From Dryomyza anilis (Eukaryota > Arthropoda > Insecta > Diptera > Dryomyzidae), in NCBI GenBank assembly GCA_951804985.1, contig OX638130.1, positions 114,279,593 through 114,343,592 on the forward strand: a stretch of DNA of 64,000 bases. Reading direction: 5' to 3'. A program made the translations under genes and the position numbers. Position 1 is the first letter of the stretch. The number at the start of each line of letters is the position of its first letter. The notes beneath the pieces were generated by a model, which was not told where the DNA came from, did not search any database, and saw only the letters and a list, made by a program, of their open reading frames with translations. Below are positions 22,140-33,689 of the stretch, in pieces.

Positions 22140-23705
22140 TGTAGCCTAATAAATAAAATTTCTACTAGAAGTAATAGTTTTTTAATATTTTTATTAATCA
22201 AAGATTATATAGTTTTTTATATCAGTAAATACTTCAATAGGTACTAAAAAATACTATTGAAAATACTGAAAACTATTGAGTTTATATACAGACATTTTTG
22301 TAAATACTATTAACTTTTAAAGTGTTCTTTTGAGAAGCTTATGGGAAGTTTTTTTTTTCAAATGTACACCAAAATCTTATTCTGTAACAATTTAAATTGC
22401 ATTCCATAGATGACGCCTTTGAGACGAATCTACATTGTTAGTGGCGCTATAATAAAAAATATCCTCTATCGCGGTAGTGTCACCACTTTATCTGTCTGCC
22501 ATTCAACCAGACGTTTATTACGTGCCATGAAGTAACGCTTTTCCTAGTATTTAAAATACTTTTTGTCGATCAATGTTTTGTTACAATTTTACGAACCACA
22601 AAAAAAAATCGTCACCCCATAACAAAGTTATAGGACAGACAAAATAAAATGCATTTAAACGCAAAAAAAACTATAATAGCAACTACAACAAAATAGTACC
22701 ACCATAAAAAAAAAAAAAAACAACAACCGCCACAATAACCGCAAGAAGATCCGCAAAATAGTTTACTCGTTCGCTGACTCCAGTTTTTCCTGTATTTTGC
22801 ACTGTTTTTCTTACACTTTGTTTAAGTTTTTTTTTTGTAATTTTTCTTTTTTGCGGTTTTCATTTAAATTTTTTTATTCGCATTACTCTATACAACATTT
22901 AATATAGCAACTAATAATAACAAGGCATTTATTTATTGTACATAAATCATAAGTTAAAACAGTTGAAATATTTTGCTAAAGTTGTTTGTTGCATTGAACT
23001 CTAATTAAAGCAGTGGGTGTTAATAATTTTTCACAGTGTATATTTGAAAATTGATAGTCGTGTTACTTGCGGTTTTAAAATCACTCTCTCTAATTTATCA
23101 AATGGAATTTTCTTCCTTATATTGATTTTGCATATTTCTGGGAGGGGATTGGATTTTTCTTTATTTACCCTTTGTATAAAATATTTCAAATCATTTACAC
23201 AATTTTATGCACTTAAATAAACTGTCTTCTTTTAAACACTAATTATGATTTTTTATTTATAATATCTCTTTTCATTTTTTTGTAGTTTTTTGCTGAAAAA
23301 TAGCTAATTACAATATTTAAGTTTTTGTATCGGCGGCATCTACTGATCTCATTTTTTCCGCATATTATTATGAAATACCAAATTGTTTGCAACTCTGCAT
23401 AATCTTTGAAGTTGCGCATTTCTTTTTGATATTATTTTTTTTATTGAAATTGTTGCATGCAAATTAAATAGTTATCAAATACGGAAAAATGCGTTTACTT
23501 AGTCGTTATCTGCAATTGGCACTGGCGACATAATTTTATATTTATCTATAATTTTGTAATATACAATTATCTTTTTTTTTTATATTTAAGTATTATTGTT
23601 TTCTGCTGCATAGTTTGTTTGGCAGTATTGGAATTGTATTTTAGAATGAAAGTGTAATAGGAATTTTGAATAAGATTTTTCAATACGGCAAAATATTACA
23701 AACAT
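22140..23705. other. Non-coding DNA
   Basis: About 22395-22780 is less AT-rich and unique ('gatgacgcctttgagacga'), then A-rich and T-rich runs follow. No coding exon recognised. The minus-strand open frame at 23586-23942 lies mostly inside element B copy 2 and is not a gene. Confidence 0.4.
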
Positions 23706-24125
23706 CCCTAGTAGAAATTTGCCCGATGCGCCATCAGGAAATGATCGGGTTTTCGTTGGGTAATCTCTATTAGAGAAAATATGATCATTGCCTTTGCATG
23801 CCCTTATCATGCTTACCATAGCAGGGTTTACATTATCTAAACAGTCAATGTTCCCGATCATAGCTACATTATTTGTTCCTGATAATGAAATTAGCATCAG
23901 GCAATGATCGAGATTAATGAGAGAAACCCTATTATCAGACAAGGCAATTGTCGGGTAAATATTAAAATGGGAAATTGCCCGATCAATACATGATGATATC
24001 CAGAGGTCAATACATGATCAGGACACTGCGTTACAAGGGCATTATGGGCCTCGTCATATACCGATCATCTCAAATAATGACATGATCACTTCATGACCAT
24101 GGCCCTACCAAAATTTCTGCTAGGG
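23706..24125. mobile_element. Palindromic element family B, copy 2
   Basis: Starts CCCTAGTAGAAATTTGCCC and ends ...AATTTCTGCTAGGG. The interior follows copy 1 (12418-12896) closely, including 'gaaatgatcgggttttcgtt' and 'aattgcccgatca'. It lacks the long right-hand inverted arm of copy 1, so the two copies have differently built right ends. Confidence 0.8.
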
Positions 24126-25032
24126 ATTAAATCATTTCAACGTTTAGAGCTTGATATTAAAATTAGTGAATAGGATTTAATATTCTTTTGATCTATAAAT
24201 TACAAAATACATAATATAAGATAAAATACTGAATTCAATAAAATTACTTTAGAGTTTTCTGTTGGAATTTCTATGCATAATTTAAGGACTACAAAATTAT
24301 GGGGCATTCCACAGAAAACGTTACCGGGTGTGATATTTGATAATTTTAACATATTGATTCGGTTTAATGATTTTTACCATAAGAAATAATTCTAATTTTA
24401 TGTCCTGTGATCAGAATTTACCAAAACGCATGGCAAATGTGTTTTTTTCTCAATTAAAGTAAAGTATTTTTTTAAAATTTCTTTTAATACAAAATTTAGG
24501 CAATATATGAAACGCTGTAGTTTCGTTGTTTTGAATCCGAAAGAAAATTGAATAGTACAATTTGAAAGGTAATTTGTTTGCGAAAGTACTGGGAAACTTT
24601 GTAAACGTAAAGATTTTCGTCGTATCTATTCATTTTATATAGTCTTTGGTCTCATAGATATTCCAGATGGTTGCTATATCCATCCAAAATATTGTAACGC
24701 CCGTCACAATTAACAATCGTCGCTAAACAAAAAACTGGAAAATTATATATTTGTTAATATATGCATCAATAATCAATTATATTATTATTTAACCATAGAA
24801 AAAGTAGTAAATATTTCAAAATATTCAATAAGCAAAGATAAAAAAGGGAAATTATTATAAAAAATTATAAAAAATCCCAAAAAATCATTATTTTTGAAAT
24901 GCGAAAATTATTTATGTAAGCTTGCGAAGGAAACGGACTACACATGATGCAGACAGAGTAGTTATTTAAAAGAATGTTAATGTAATACATATTTTTTCCA
25001 AAACGTCATGTTTAGTTTTCCATTTAAATTAT
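24126..25032. other. Non-coding DNA, nothing recognised
   Basis: AT-rich, without clear repeats or coding frames. Confidence 0.4.
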
Positions 25033-25600
25033 ATCGTCACTGTCATGCCAAAGGGGCGAATGTGCATTTTTAAAAATATTGGGAAATAAAATTTTAAAGT
25101 TTGAAGTGCTTTAAAAATTTGAGAAATTTATATTTTTTCCAATTTTTTCTGTTATTTTGGTTTATTCGTCAATTATTATAACGAAAATAAAATATATTTA
25201 CATTTGGACAACCTACTGAATTATAAATACGAATTTTATGAGGCTATATACGGATCAAAACGCAAATATTTTTGTTTTGTATGGTATAACTTTTAATTAG
25301 CGCAAGATAAAATAGTAATGTAGAGGCATTAATTGTTTGTTTTTAAAGCACCTATCTATTGGCATCATTAATTTAAAATATTTTGTCAAACATTAATTTG
25401 CCATTTGTTATTTGCAGGAAAAAATGTTTGGCCAAATATTTTTAAATAATGATGCAGATCGATAGGTGCTTTAAAAACAAACAATTATTACCTCTTCATT
25501 CCCTATTTTATCTAGTACCAATAACAAATTATGGCAAAAAAACGAAGAAATTGGAAAAATTGAAAATCTTGTCATGCCAAAAGGGCGAATCTTTTCGTTT
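25033..25600 (-). mobile_element. Foldback-type palindromic element, second copy
   Basis: Matches the reverse complement of about 3690-4215. It includes TGCCAAAGGGGCGAATGTGC at 25055, the run 'taaagtttgaagtgcttta', and the hairpin around 'gccatttgttatttgcagg' at 25400-25420. At 25571 a further CATGCCAAAAGGGCGAAT occurs in forward orientation, so the terminal motif is reused inside and outside the palindrome. Confidence 0.7.
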
Positions 25601-26199
25601 TTTGCTATAACTCTTTAATGGCGAGATCGGTCCATTGTGACCTATAGATATACGAGCCAACAACGAGTCGAAATTATTAAAATTTACTACCGAAATTCGA
25701 ATTTGTATATCTTTCCATCATGAAATGGCAAACCTTACTGAAGAGAAATGTCAAAAGAACGGCAAGAAATATGGCGTTGTTTGCTGTACCTGTCGCTCTA
25801 CTTTTGTAGCGTCCCTGTTGAAAAACCCTTTAATATCAATTTGAAAACTTCTATGGCAACATTTTCTTTGCGATGTTCAAACGAGTTTCAACTGGGAAGT
25901 GTTGAAAAGTAAAGACTTATTCTGAAATATAATAAACTGTACATCCTAAACCCAAACCTTTCCCAATTTTGAACTGCATTGTTGACTTAAATTTTTGTCG
26001 TAAAAATTCCTTTTTTCAGTTCTCCTATTAAGATCTGCTAAAACCAGTGAATTTATTTAAAAATGCTGTGAGAAATATTTATTGGATGTGTGATTATATT
26101 TCATTTGATATAACACACGATTTTATCAGTTATAAGAATCGACAAGACCAGTTTTTAAAACTCCGTATTAAGTTATTTTACGATATTTCTTAAACCTTT

Positions 26200-26390
26200 C
26201 CCTAGATACAAAATAGTCTAATACAAAAATAGGCTCTAGAGCTTCGCGGAATGGTTGTTGTGTTTTTAAACTACACAACAATCGTTCTGCGAATAATAAT
26301 CGTATGACGCGTAAGGGGTTCGAACCTGCGACCTTCAATAGCCTGTATTCTAACGCACTAACAGACTGAACTAATGACGTTAATTCGTAT
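26200..26390 (-). mobile_element. tRNA-derived SINE, second type
   Basis: On the minus strand an A-box-like TTAGTTCAGTCTGTTAG (about 26365-26385) is followed by B box GGTTCGAACCCC (about 26312-26325). Downstream lies a small hairpin, 'ttgttgtgt' against 'acacaacaa'. The boxes are correctly spaced, but the acceptor stem does not pair, so a retroposed tRNA-like head is likelier than a working tRNA gene. Exact ends are uncertain. Confidence 0.6.
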
Positions 26391-27553
26391 GGAGCTATTT
26401 TTTTAAATAAGCTTTTTTGTGCATATTTTATATTTAAATTTTTAGAAATATCACTGGATGTAAATACGAATAAATAAAAACCAATTAGAAGATCCCGTTT
26501 TAAATGCATCAATCAAAAATGCAATTGATTCAACAACTTTTAAATTTGCTCCAAATTGTCAATGCGATGTCAAAAAACCTATAAAAATGCTGATTAAATC
26601 GTTGGCTCGTAGAGCAAGTTAAAAAATTATAAAAAAAGTAAAAAGTCTGCGCCACAAAATTTATGTGCAACAAGTTTTGCCAACATTTGTGGCAATGACA
26701 ACCTTGCCAAAGGAATTTCACTATGCTGCAAATACTATTTGGTTTTCCGACAATAAAACATATTTTTTTTATTACTTTTTATTTTTATTTTATTTTGTTG
26801 TCTTAGCCATGGCTAATAACTGCGTGTAGATATGCAAACGAAAGCGAAAAGCAGCAACAACATTTGATAAAAGTAAAATAATAATAATACTAGTTGTTGC
26901 TGTTATTATTACTATATGTTGTTGTTGTTGTTGCCGCAGTTGTTGCTGATGATAATGATTGTTGCTGCTGCTGGCGCTGATGTTGCGGTTGCAACTGCAT
27001 TAAATACATATGTTGCTGATGAGGAGGTGGAGCAGCAACAGGAAGAGGGGCAAAAAAAAAAATAAAAGATGAAGGAGTAGCGTAGTGGCCTCCGCTATGC
27101 AAAGTAATAATTTACAACAAATTGTGGCTAACAACCACAGCAACAAAAGAAAATATCAAAAATTAAATAAAAATTATCAACAACATATGAGGCTTTATTT
27201 TTCTTTTCGACTACATGTTGCTGTTGTTTAGTTTTTTTAGAAATTTAAACTTGGTTGCTACTGCCGCCTTTTGTGTTGCTGCCAATTTGTGGCTCAATTA
27301 ATGGCGCATTTTTTGGTTTCCTGTTTTTATTTAAATTTCTTTAAAAAGTGATTATTTCAAATGCATTTTTTTATAGCAAAAATAAGCTCTGGCTGAAGTT
27401 AAAAATAATAAAATAAAAAAATAAAACACAAAAAATACCAGTTTCGCTGCTCTAGCGATTTCGATTTCAAGACCAATGACAAAAGCACTTAGCGCGCACT
27501 CATTCTACAAAGGAGCTACATAAAAACAGGATGATTCATACAACAAATAAAAA
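26391..27553. other. CAA/GTT-rich non-coding or UTR-like region
   Basis: Many short CAA, CAG and GTTGTT runs, more typical of fly 5' UTRs or neural gene flanks than of the surrounding AT desert. A minus-strand frame at 26890-27102 gives a Gln/Thr/Asn-rich peptide, but it depends on a TTG start and an A-run giving poly-Phe, so it is not called. Confidence 0.35.
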
Positions 27554-27689
27554 ATGAAAAATAAAAACACTGTTCGAATGACACTGCACGCCGACGAGTT
27601 GGCGAATAGGGTCACCTCGTGTGCCAAAGAAAGTGAAATTCGGCGACTGCTTCACTTCACTTCAGTTCAGCTCAACAGTTACAGCAACA

Positions 27690-27905
27690 ATGTCACCGTT
27701 ACAACAAATGCAAGTAATGCAACAACAAATAGAAGCACAACAAATAAAACAAGAAAAACAGTTACAACAACATCATCATCAACACGTACTTGACTCTATA
27801 TCTGTGCCTTGGTGCGCATCTCGAAAAGCCACTTCAACACGTAGGCGCCCCATTGAACCCCGTACATCCTCGCCCCACTCCACACACCACAGCAAACTAA
27901 AATAA
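27690..27905 (+). CDS. Possible small or partial Gln-rich coding exon
   Basis: An ATG in a good fly context (CAACAATG) opens a 71-residue frame. It starts MSPLQQMQVMQQQIEAQQ, continues as a Gln/Lys/His-rich helix-prone stretch to about residue 33, then changes to a Ser/Arg/Pro-rich tail ending at a stop at 27903-27905. It may be the first coding exon of a larger gene, because a possible donor (CAC followed by GTACTT) sits where the Gln-rich part ends near 27786. It may also be spurious: CAA repeats make open frames in several registers, and an overlapping frame from 27554 to 27793 is also open. No family is recognised. Upstream, TTCAGTTC near 27662 resembles an initiator, but no DPE follows at the required distance. 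Confidence 0.25.
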   Translation: MSPLQQMQVMQQQIEAQQIKQEKQLQQHHHQHVLDSISVPWCASRKATSTRRRPIEPRTSSPHSTHHSKLK

Positions 27906-28129
27906 AATCAACTAACCCAACTCCAACTACAAGTTACTATTTCTATGAGGTCTTTGAGTCTGGGAAACCAACGCGTCAGAGTGGAAAACTTGTTCATGTC
28001 GATAATGCAGCCACTGAAAGACTAGGCAGACAACATTGGCACTCGGCACTGTGGAATTTGGTAAAACATCTCTGTGAACTATACTAAGAAAAGGACTTGG
28101 CGAAAGTAATCATTTAAATCAGGGATTAA

Positions 28130-28345
28130 AACCCTTTGGAATATCGGTTCCGATTGTAGTTCCAGGGTTTTTAAAAAATGCGGTTACGGTTCCAGTTCCT
28201 ACCAAAAAAATTATATGTGTTCTAATTCTGGTTTCGGTTCCACACATTTTGTTAATAACAGTTCCGATTCCGGTTCTCCAGGTTCCGGTTCTTCGCGGTC
28301 CCGGATAAAGACCAAAATATCGGTTCCGGTTCTAGTTTAAAGATG
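28130..28345. repeat. GGTTCC-rich degenerate repeat, interrupted by a SINE
   Basis: Repeated 'cggttccggttccgattc' words. Similar words ('cttccggttcctattcc') resume near 28640, so the SINE at 28346-28545 inserted into this repeat. Confidence 0.65.
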
Positions 28346-28545
28346 TTTTTTTTTTTTTTTTGGAATAACTACTAAGATCCACAGCACTCAGACAGACTAT
28401 ATCCATTGTACTGTGAAATCTATTCCCTACAATTTTGTGGTTAATATCACCACGAGCGCCCATGCCCAAGCCGGGATTCGAACCCGAGACCTTCAGAATG
28501 CAAGTTCAGCGCGCTACCTCTGGACTGCTGAGGCCGGCTGATGTT
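28346..28545 (-). mobile_element. tRNA-derived SINE, third type, poly(A) tail
   Basis: Read on the minus strand, the head near 28540 carries a degenerate A box (GAGGTAGCGCGCTG) and a perfect B box GGTTCGAATCCCGG at about 28465-28480. A body of about 100 bp follows, ending in a run of A's (poly-T at 28347-28362 on the plus strand). The tRNA-like part does not form a proper acceptor stem, so it is a SINE, not a tRNA gene. Confidence 0.75.
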
Positions 28546-28759
28546 TAGAAGGATTAAAGATGGATTAAAGATGTTTAGAAGGATTTAGAAAAAAAAAAAT
28601 CATATGCGTTCCGATTACACACATTTTCTAAATAAATCTTCCGGTTCCTATTCCAAAAAACAAAATGGATCCGTGTCTTTATGGTCCCGGATTTGAATAT
28701 TTAATTCTTCAATATTATGAATAGAGATTTATGTTCTTAAAATTTTTGCAAGAACAAGC

Positions 28760-28812
28760 ATAATATCGACCTTTCGATGCAAGAACAAGACTAACACGAT
28801 TTTTTCGATGAA
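28760..28812 (-). repeat. Dispersed 'gcaagaacaag' repeat fragment
   Basis: 'cctttcgatgcaagaacaag' here is the inverse of 'cttgttcttgcatcggaagg' near 32730. Other related pieces lie near 32320-32400 and 33870-33925. No coding capacity. Confidence 0.5.
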
Positions 28813-29029
28813 CATACATCAATTATATATAATTCGTGGGTGCTAATTTTGACTGCATACTTAGTTTATTTTCCTAATGCAAAATGCTGTCGAAATTTTG
28901 AGTCCTTCTCAGACACTTTTTAGAATTAAATAAAATCAGTTTTTTCCAAAAACATTGAACTTATTTTTTTTTCAACTTTAATAATTCTGAATTGTGCATT
29001 ATACAATAAATCTCCATATATCGGCACTT

Positions 29030-29332
29030 AGCAGGGATTTATTTGAACTGCCGAGCTCCGTCACCATTTGAGCTGTGCGTGTTATATTTGTACTCAAAGT
29101 GGTGGGACCTACTGTTTAGTGCCGATTCCGAACGGCGGGGTGAGAGCTTTTCATAGGCAATGTTTTACTCTCGTAGGTATGCCGTTTACTGCCGAGAGGT
29201 ACCGTCGCATAGAAAAATGTTTTCTATGAAAAAGATGTTGACAGCCACAGGGATGGAACCCGATACCTTTCGGCTCACCAATGCACCAGTGACTTTTTGA
29301 CTCGCACTAACCAGACGAGCCACCGAGGCTGC
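29030..29332 (-). mobile_element. tRNA-derived SINE, diverged copy of the 6612 family
   Basis: The body ('gagctgtgcgtgttatatttg', 'ggtgggacctac', 'cttttcataggcaatg') matches 6612-6920. The head differs: on the minus strand it begins GCAGCCTCGGTGGCTCG with TGGTTAGTGCG, then has extra bases before a weakened B box (GGTTCCATCCC). It is a separate subfamily head or a mutated copy. The 3' tail repeat is lost. Confidence 0.8.
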
Positions 29333-29337
29333 ATAAA

Positions 29338-29517
29338 CACCCAGAAAAAAATTGATTTAATAGTATACAAAAAATAAATCTTTTCATATAAACTTAATGG
29401 CAATGTCATGGTATTTTCTAGTATTTAATAGTATTTTCCGATTAAAATAATAATTTATCCTATTAACTATTTTTAATAGTAAAAAACTATTATTTATATA
29501 GTATTTTTTTCAGGGTG
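29338..29517. mobile_element. 180-bp TIR element, ends CACCC(A/T)GAAAAAAA
   Basis: The left end CACCCAGAAAAAAA and the inverse of the right end, CACCCTGAAAAAAA, agree at 13 of 14 positions. The interior contains repeated 'ctattatt'/'aatagtat' words. It lies only 5 bp from the SINE head at 29332. Confidence 0.7.
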
Positions 29518-29829
29518 AAGCTACATAAATCGCTACATAAAGATATATTAATCATTTGAGAAATGGTATATGGTAAAAAGTTAGATAAATTGAAATCCAG
29601 TGTCTTATCTAACATTGTAGCATATACCATTTACCTAATGCTAAACTATTTTAAAATTATCAACAACAAAAAAACCCCGCACGTTTTATGCAAAGAAGAT
29701 ACTGCCTTATTATCTATTTTGGTTACATAATAATTATACGATATTAAAATAAAACTACTATACAAATTCTTTAAAAAGAAAAAAACTTAATGTAAAAAAG
29801 TGAAAAAGGAGATATTGAATTTAAAATCG

Positions 29830-30500
29830 TAAAATTGAGATAAAATACACGCAGAACGATCAAAATTAATTCAGAAACTACTTAAAAGAATTATAAAATT
29901 ACTTAAATGAATTCAGAATAGTCACGAAATCGTGCGTGTATTTTACGAAAAAAATCGTGAAATTTATCTACGATATATTTCGTAAAACACACGAAAGAAC
30001 TTTCGTAAATTTATGATTAAACTACAAATATTAATTGTTTATTTTACGAAACTATTTGTAGATATTATTTACGAAAGCCATTCGTACATAATACGATAAA
30101 TTCGTAATTTATTGAATATTTGTGTACCTTTTTACGAATATAATTGTACATTTTACGAAAGTATTTGTACTTTTGACGATAGCATTTGTACATTAGTGAA
30201 ACATATGAAACATTTTACGAATCTTTCGTAAAATATGTTATTCTTTCGTAAAAAAATTGTAATAGCAAATAATATAACGAAAGTTTCGTAATTTAAACGA
30301 AATATTCGTAATTTTGTTGTTGTTTTAATTTTATGAATATTGATACGTAATGTATACGAATCGTTCGTAAAAAATAATTTGGGAAAAAATATAAATTACA
30401 AATGTTTCGTGTATTCTACGAATTATTCGTGTATTTTACGAAATTAAAAATTACGAATAAATATTTCGTAAAATGTACAAGAAATTATTTTGTGTGTTTT
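29830..30500. repeat. Cluster of TTTCGTAAAA-type palindromic words
   Basis: Dozens of copies of 'tttacgaaa', 'cgtaaaat' and their inverses lie at irregular spacing. The cluster is bounded by 'acgcagaacgat' on the left and 'attttgtgtgttttt' on the right, which faintly resemble inverted ends. There is no ORF of interest. It is comparable in style to 33046-33685 but with a different core word. Confidence 0.55.
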
Positions 30501-33045
30501 TGTCTAGTTTTTCTCCCTTACTACGAAAAAAACAGAAATTCCTCAATAATTAATTGATAGTTTTTTTTTTACTTATTCATTTCGTCGTCGATTTTATATC
30601 ATTTAATAATATAAAAATTCTGTTACTGAAATGTCTGTTGTTTTGAATTTATTTGAATTTCTGTTCGTTTCATTTTATGTAATACGGAATTTATCTAGGA
30701 TTTGTGTTCGTTACCAATTTGTAACCTTTTATTAGAATTATTTCAAAATTAAATTTTATATGGTGATAAAGAAACTGTTAAAACTTTTAAAATTATCGTA
30801 TTTTAGATATTCATATATAAATCTTTTAATTTAATGTTTGCAAATCAATCAAAGAAAAAATAGTTAATCTTAAAATTACCATATAATTCGAAGACCTGTT
30901 TTTGTGACAAGCATTTTCTATTATTGAAATTTTTGAATCTTATATATATTTAGCCAATTATACTCCCACAAATATTTAGAAGAAATTGTTTGGGATAAAA
31001 ATGCGGTGTATGTAAATTCAATACAAAGCATTTTTTCTCCCAACAATTTATCCCAAATATTTGTGGGTGTATTTATTCAGAATTCGGCTGAATATGTTAG
31101 ATCAGGCCTTATTTTTCTTAGTGTACATCATCCAAAACATATTGGTCCTATATTTCTATGGCTGTTTGTAACTGGCGTGGTATCATCCATTTGTTCGCGA
31201 ACCTCCCTCCATTCCATTTTTTTTTGTGTTGCATGATTTCACGTGATGCTATGTGATGGGAATGAAAATCGCGCACAATTTTCACAATTTCTGCATTAAT
31301 AAAATGCAATTGTCAACAGATAATGTTGTTGTTGTAGTTCTTGTTGTTGTTACTGATAGAAGCAACAGTATAACTGTTGCCAGCACTATTTTCTATGTCA
31401 TCTTTTGACGAAAATAACACAAAAAGACTAAAGGGCAACTGAAAAATGGTTGAACAGTTGAAAAATAATCAACAAACAACGTGAATTATGAATGATACAC
31501 GTTGTTGGAACACATGTGAACTTGTGTTCCAACTTTACTCTGGCAACCAGATACAACTAGATACAACGAACGGCACATTCATTCATGCATCTGACAGATA
31601 GAAAGATATTGTACCTCGTTGGACCCAGCAGGCGAAGCGCCAACTTGAATTGATGCGGTGAATTATGTGCATTTCGTTAGTAAGTAATGAAAATTAATTT
31701 TTGTGGTTTTTCAACATGCAATAGAAAAATTTGGCTTTTCAGTTTGTTTAATATTATTTAAATGCATGCGAATAAAAATACTTAAATTTCACTCAATTAA
31801 TAACGTGGAAATATTTTTGTCTGTGTGGATTTTTTTATCACTAAATGATAGCTAGACAATTTCGGAACAATCAATATCTTTTATAGGGGACATCGGTTCA
31901 ATAATCTACCCAATGTCTCTGCAATGTCTCTAAGCTGTTCGATGATTGAAGTTTTCTCGATCTAACTGCTATAAAAAAAGTTCAATCTCGTTTTATAATT
32001 TTTCAAAATGTTCATACAATAAAATTTAAGGAAAATATCGTTATTTAAATATTTATCACATCGTTATCGTTCGTTTTTCGAATCAATCTCAATATTCGAT
32101 GCTATATCGATTTTTTCTCGTTTCAAATAAACTTCAATATCTCGTTACAATATCTACGTACATCTTCGAACGAATAGTAGTAATATAAATACGAAATCAT
32201 AATCGAGATCGATAAATTCCTCGACAGTTTTGAAGCGATATCGAATCGAATGGGTATAAAGCAATGATTTTCGATAAAAATTAATTCTTTATAAAAAAAT
32301 ATCTCTAGTCGTTATTGATGAGCAATGTAAGAACAAGAACGAAAAATTGTAGTCGTGTTCTTGTACTTGAATATTCTTGCTCTGCATCTGCATTCAATTG
32401 CCAGTCAAAAAGACTCGAGCGTGGTTTAGTTGCGACAAATTTGGATCCATTAAAGTGTCGGTTCACCTATTTGGAACCTGAACTGTAAGTTCAAAGGTGG
32501 AACTTGTGTGGTTTAAATATAAAAAAAAAAGATCCTATGCAGTGCCATTAACGTGAATGTTTGACGTGGAATAAAACAGCACATAATATCAAAATATTAA
32601 ATATTAAATATTTTTTGAATAAAAAAACAATTTTTAGGCTGTATATTGAAAAAAAATGACCTACTCTTGCGCATTTGTTGCTATGTTAGTCGTTTTATTG
32701 CTCTTGTTCTTCAAGAGTAGGTCTCATTCTTGTTCTTGCATCGGAAGGTCGAGCATTTGCTTCATCTTACAAAAACTGCTAGAACAAGATTCTTATATGT
32801 CTTTTCGATAATTTTACAAACAGTTCAAGTTTTCGGGTTAAACCGTATATACTACACACCGTCTAATTTTTACGCGCATCTAAAAAAATGAAATTAAAGA
32901 AAATTTCATAAAAGGTGATTTATGTAATTTCTAAAATTATACTATTCCGACTGTTCTTTTTTTACAACCCAACGCAATTCATAATTTGCCACTTTTTTTC
33001 CACCTAATAGCAAGAAAGTTATTTATTGTATAGGTTCCATTATCA
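30501..33045. other. Non-coding DNA with one unique GC-richer stretch
   Basis: About 31250-31690 is unique, with GTT repeats and E-box-like words. It ends in a perfect splice-donor string, GTAAGT, at 31680. It might be an untranslated exon, but without a promoter pair this is weak. About 31990-32310 is rich in cgatat palindromes. Confidence 0.35.
30961..31071. mobile_element. 111-bp MITE-like palindrome
   Basis: TACTCCCACAAATATTT at the left and the inverse of TACACCCACAAATATTT at the right. The inner 'attgtttgggataa' pairs with 'caatttatcccaaa'. Very short, with no coding capacity. Confidence 0.6.
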
Positions 33046-33685
33046 TGTACAGAAAAACAAATGTACATCATATTGATGACTTCCGTTCTTCAAACCATGA
33101 TTCATTGTATTGAAGAATTATTCATAATATTAATGACTAACGAATCAATGCTATGAATGCGTTCATAAATATGATGAACGCTTGGTAACTTTTGAAAAGG
33201 TGTTCTTGATGATGAACTATATGTGAAGGTTTACGTTTCATCATATTAATGATCAAATACATACTGATGTAAAAATTATATTTATAAAAAATATATTAAA
33301 AAAAAAAAATCCATTTTTTTTTAAAAAACATTTTTTTTTTTTGGTTTTTTTTTTCGAACAAACATTTTTTTGGACAGTTTTATTTTTCGAATTTTTTTTT
33401 CGATTTTTATTTTCTGTTTTCTTTTTATTAAAATTTCAATAACATTATATTATATTATATCCATAAATATTATGAACAAATTCATCAATATAACGAATCA
33501 AATTCATTGTATTGAATATTTCGTACCTCACTATGACGTTCGATAGTACGAATAATTTCATATATATAATAAATGTATGTCATTTAATGAACGGTTGTAT
33601 CAATATGATGAATCTGGTAGTTGGTGAAAAAATTCATAATATTTATGAATAAATTTATCACATTGATGATTTTTTTTTCTGTGTA
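33046..33685. mobile_element. TIR-like element packed with TTCATnATATTGATGA words
   Basis: Left boundary 'gtacagaaaaaca' and right boundary 'tttttttctgtgtaa' are rough inverted copies. Inside, 'ttcataatattgatga' and its inverse recur many times at 33060-33280 and 33470-33680, separated by T-rich sequence. No ORF. Element status is inferred from the ends and the symmetric content. Confidence 0.45.
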
Positions 33686-33689
33686 ATGT

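Noticed and set aside
23586..23942. 118-residue minus-strand ORF similar to one at 12349-12552
   Set aside because: The similarity is just the shared family-B DNA. The peptide has no transposase motif, and the frame runs out of the element.
26890..27102. Gln/Thr-rich minus-strand coding exon
   Set aside because: It depends on a TTG start, its Phe run comes from an A-tract, and trinucleotide repeats explain the rest. No convincing splice sites.
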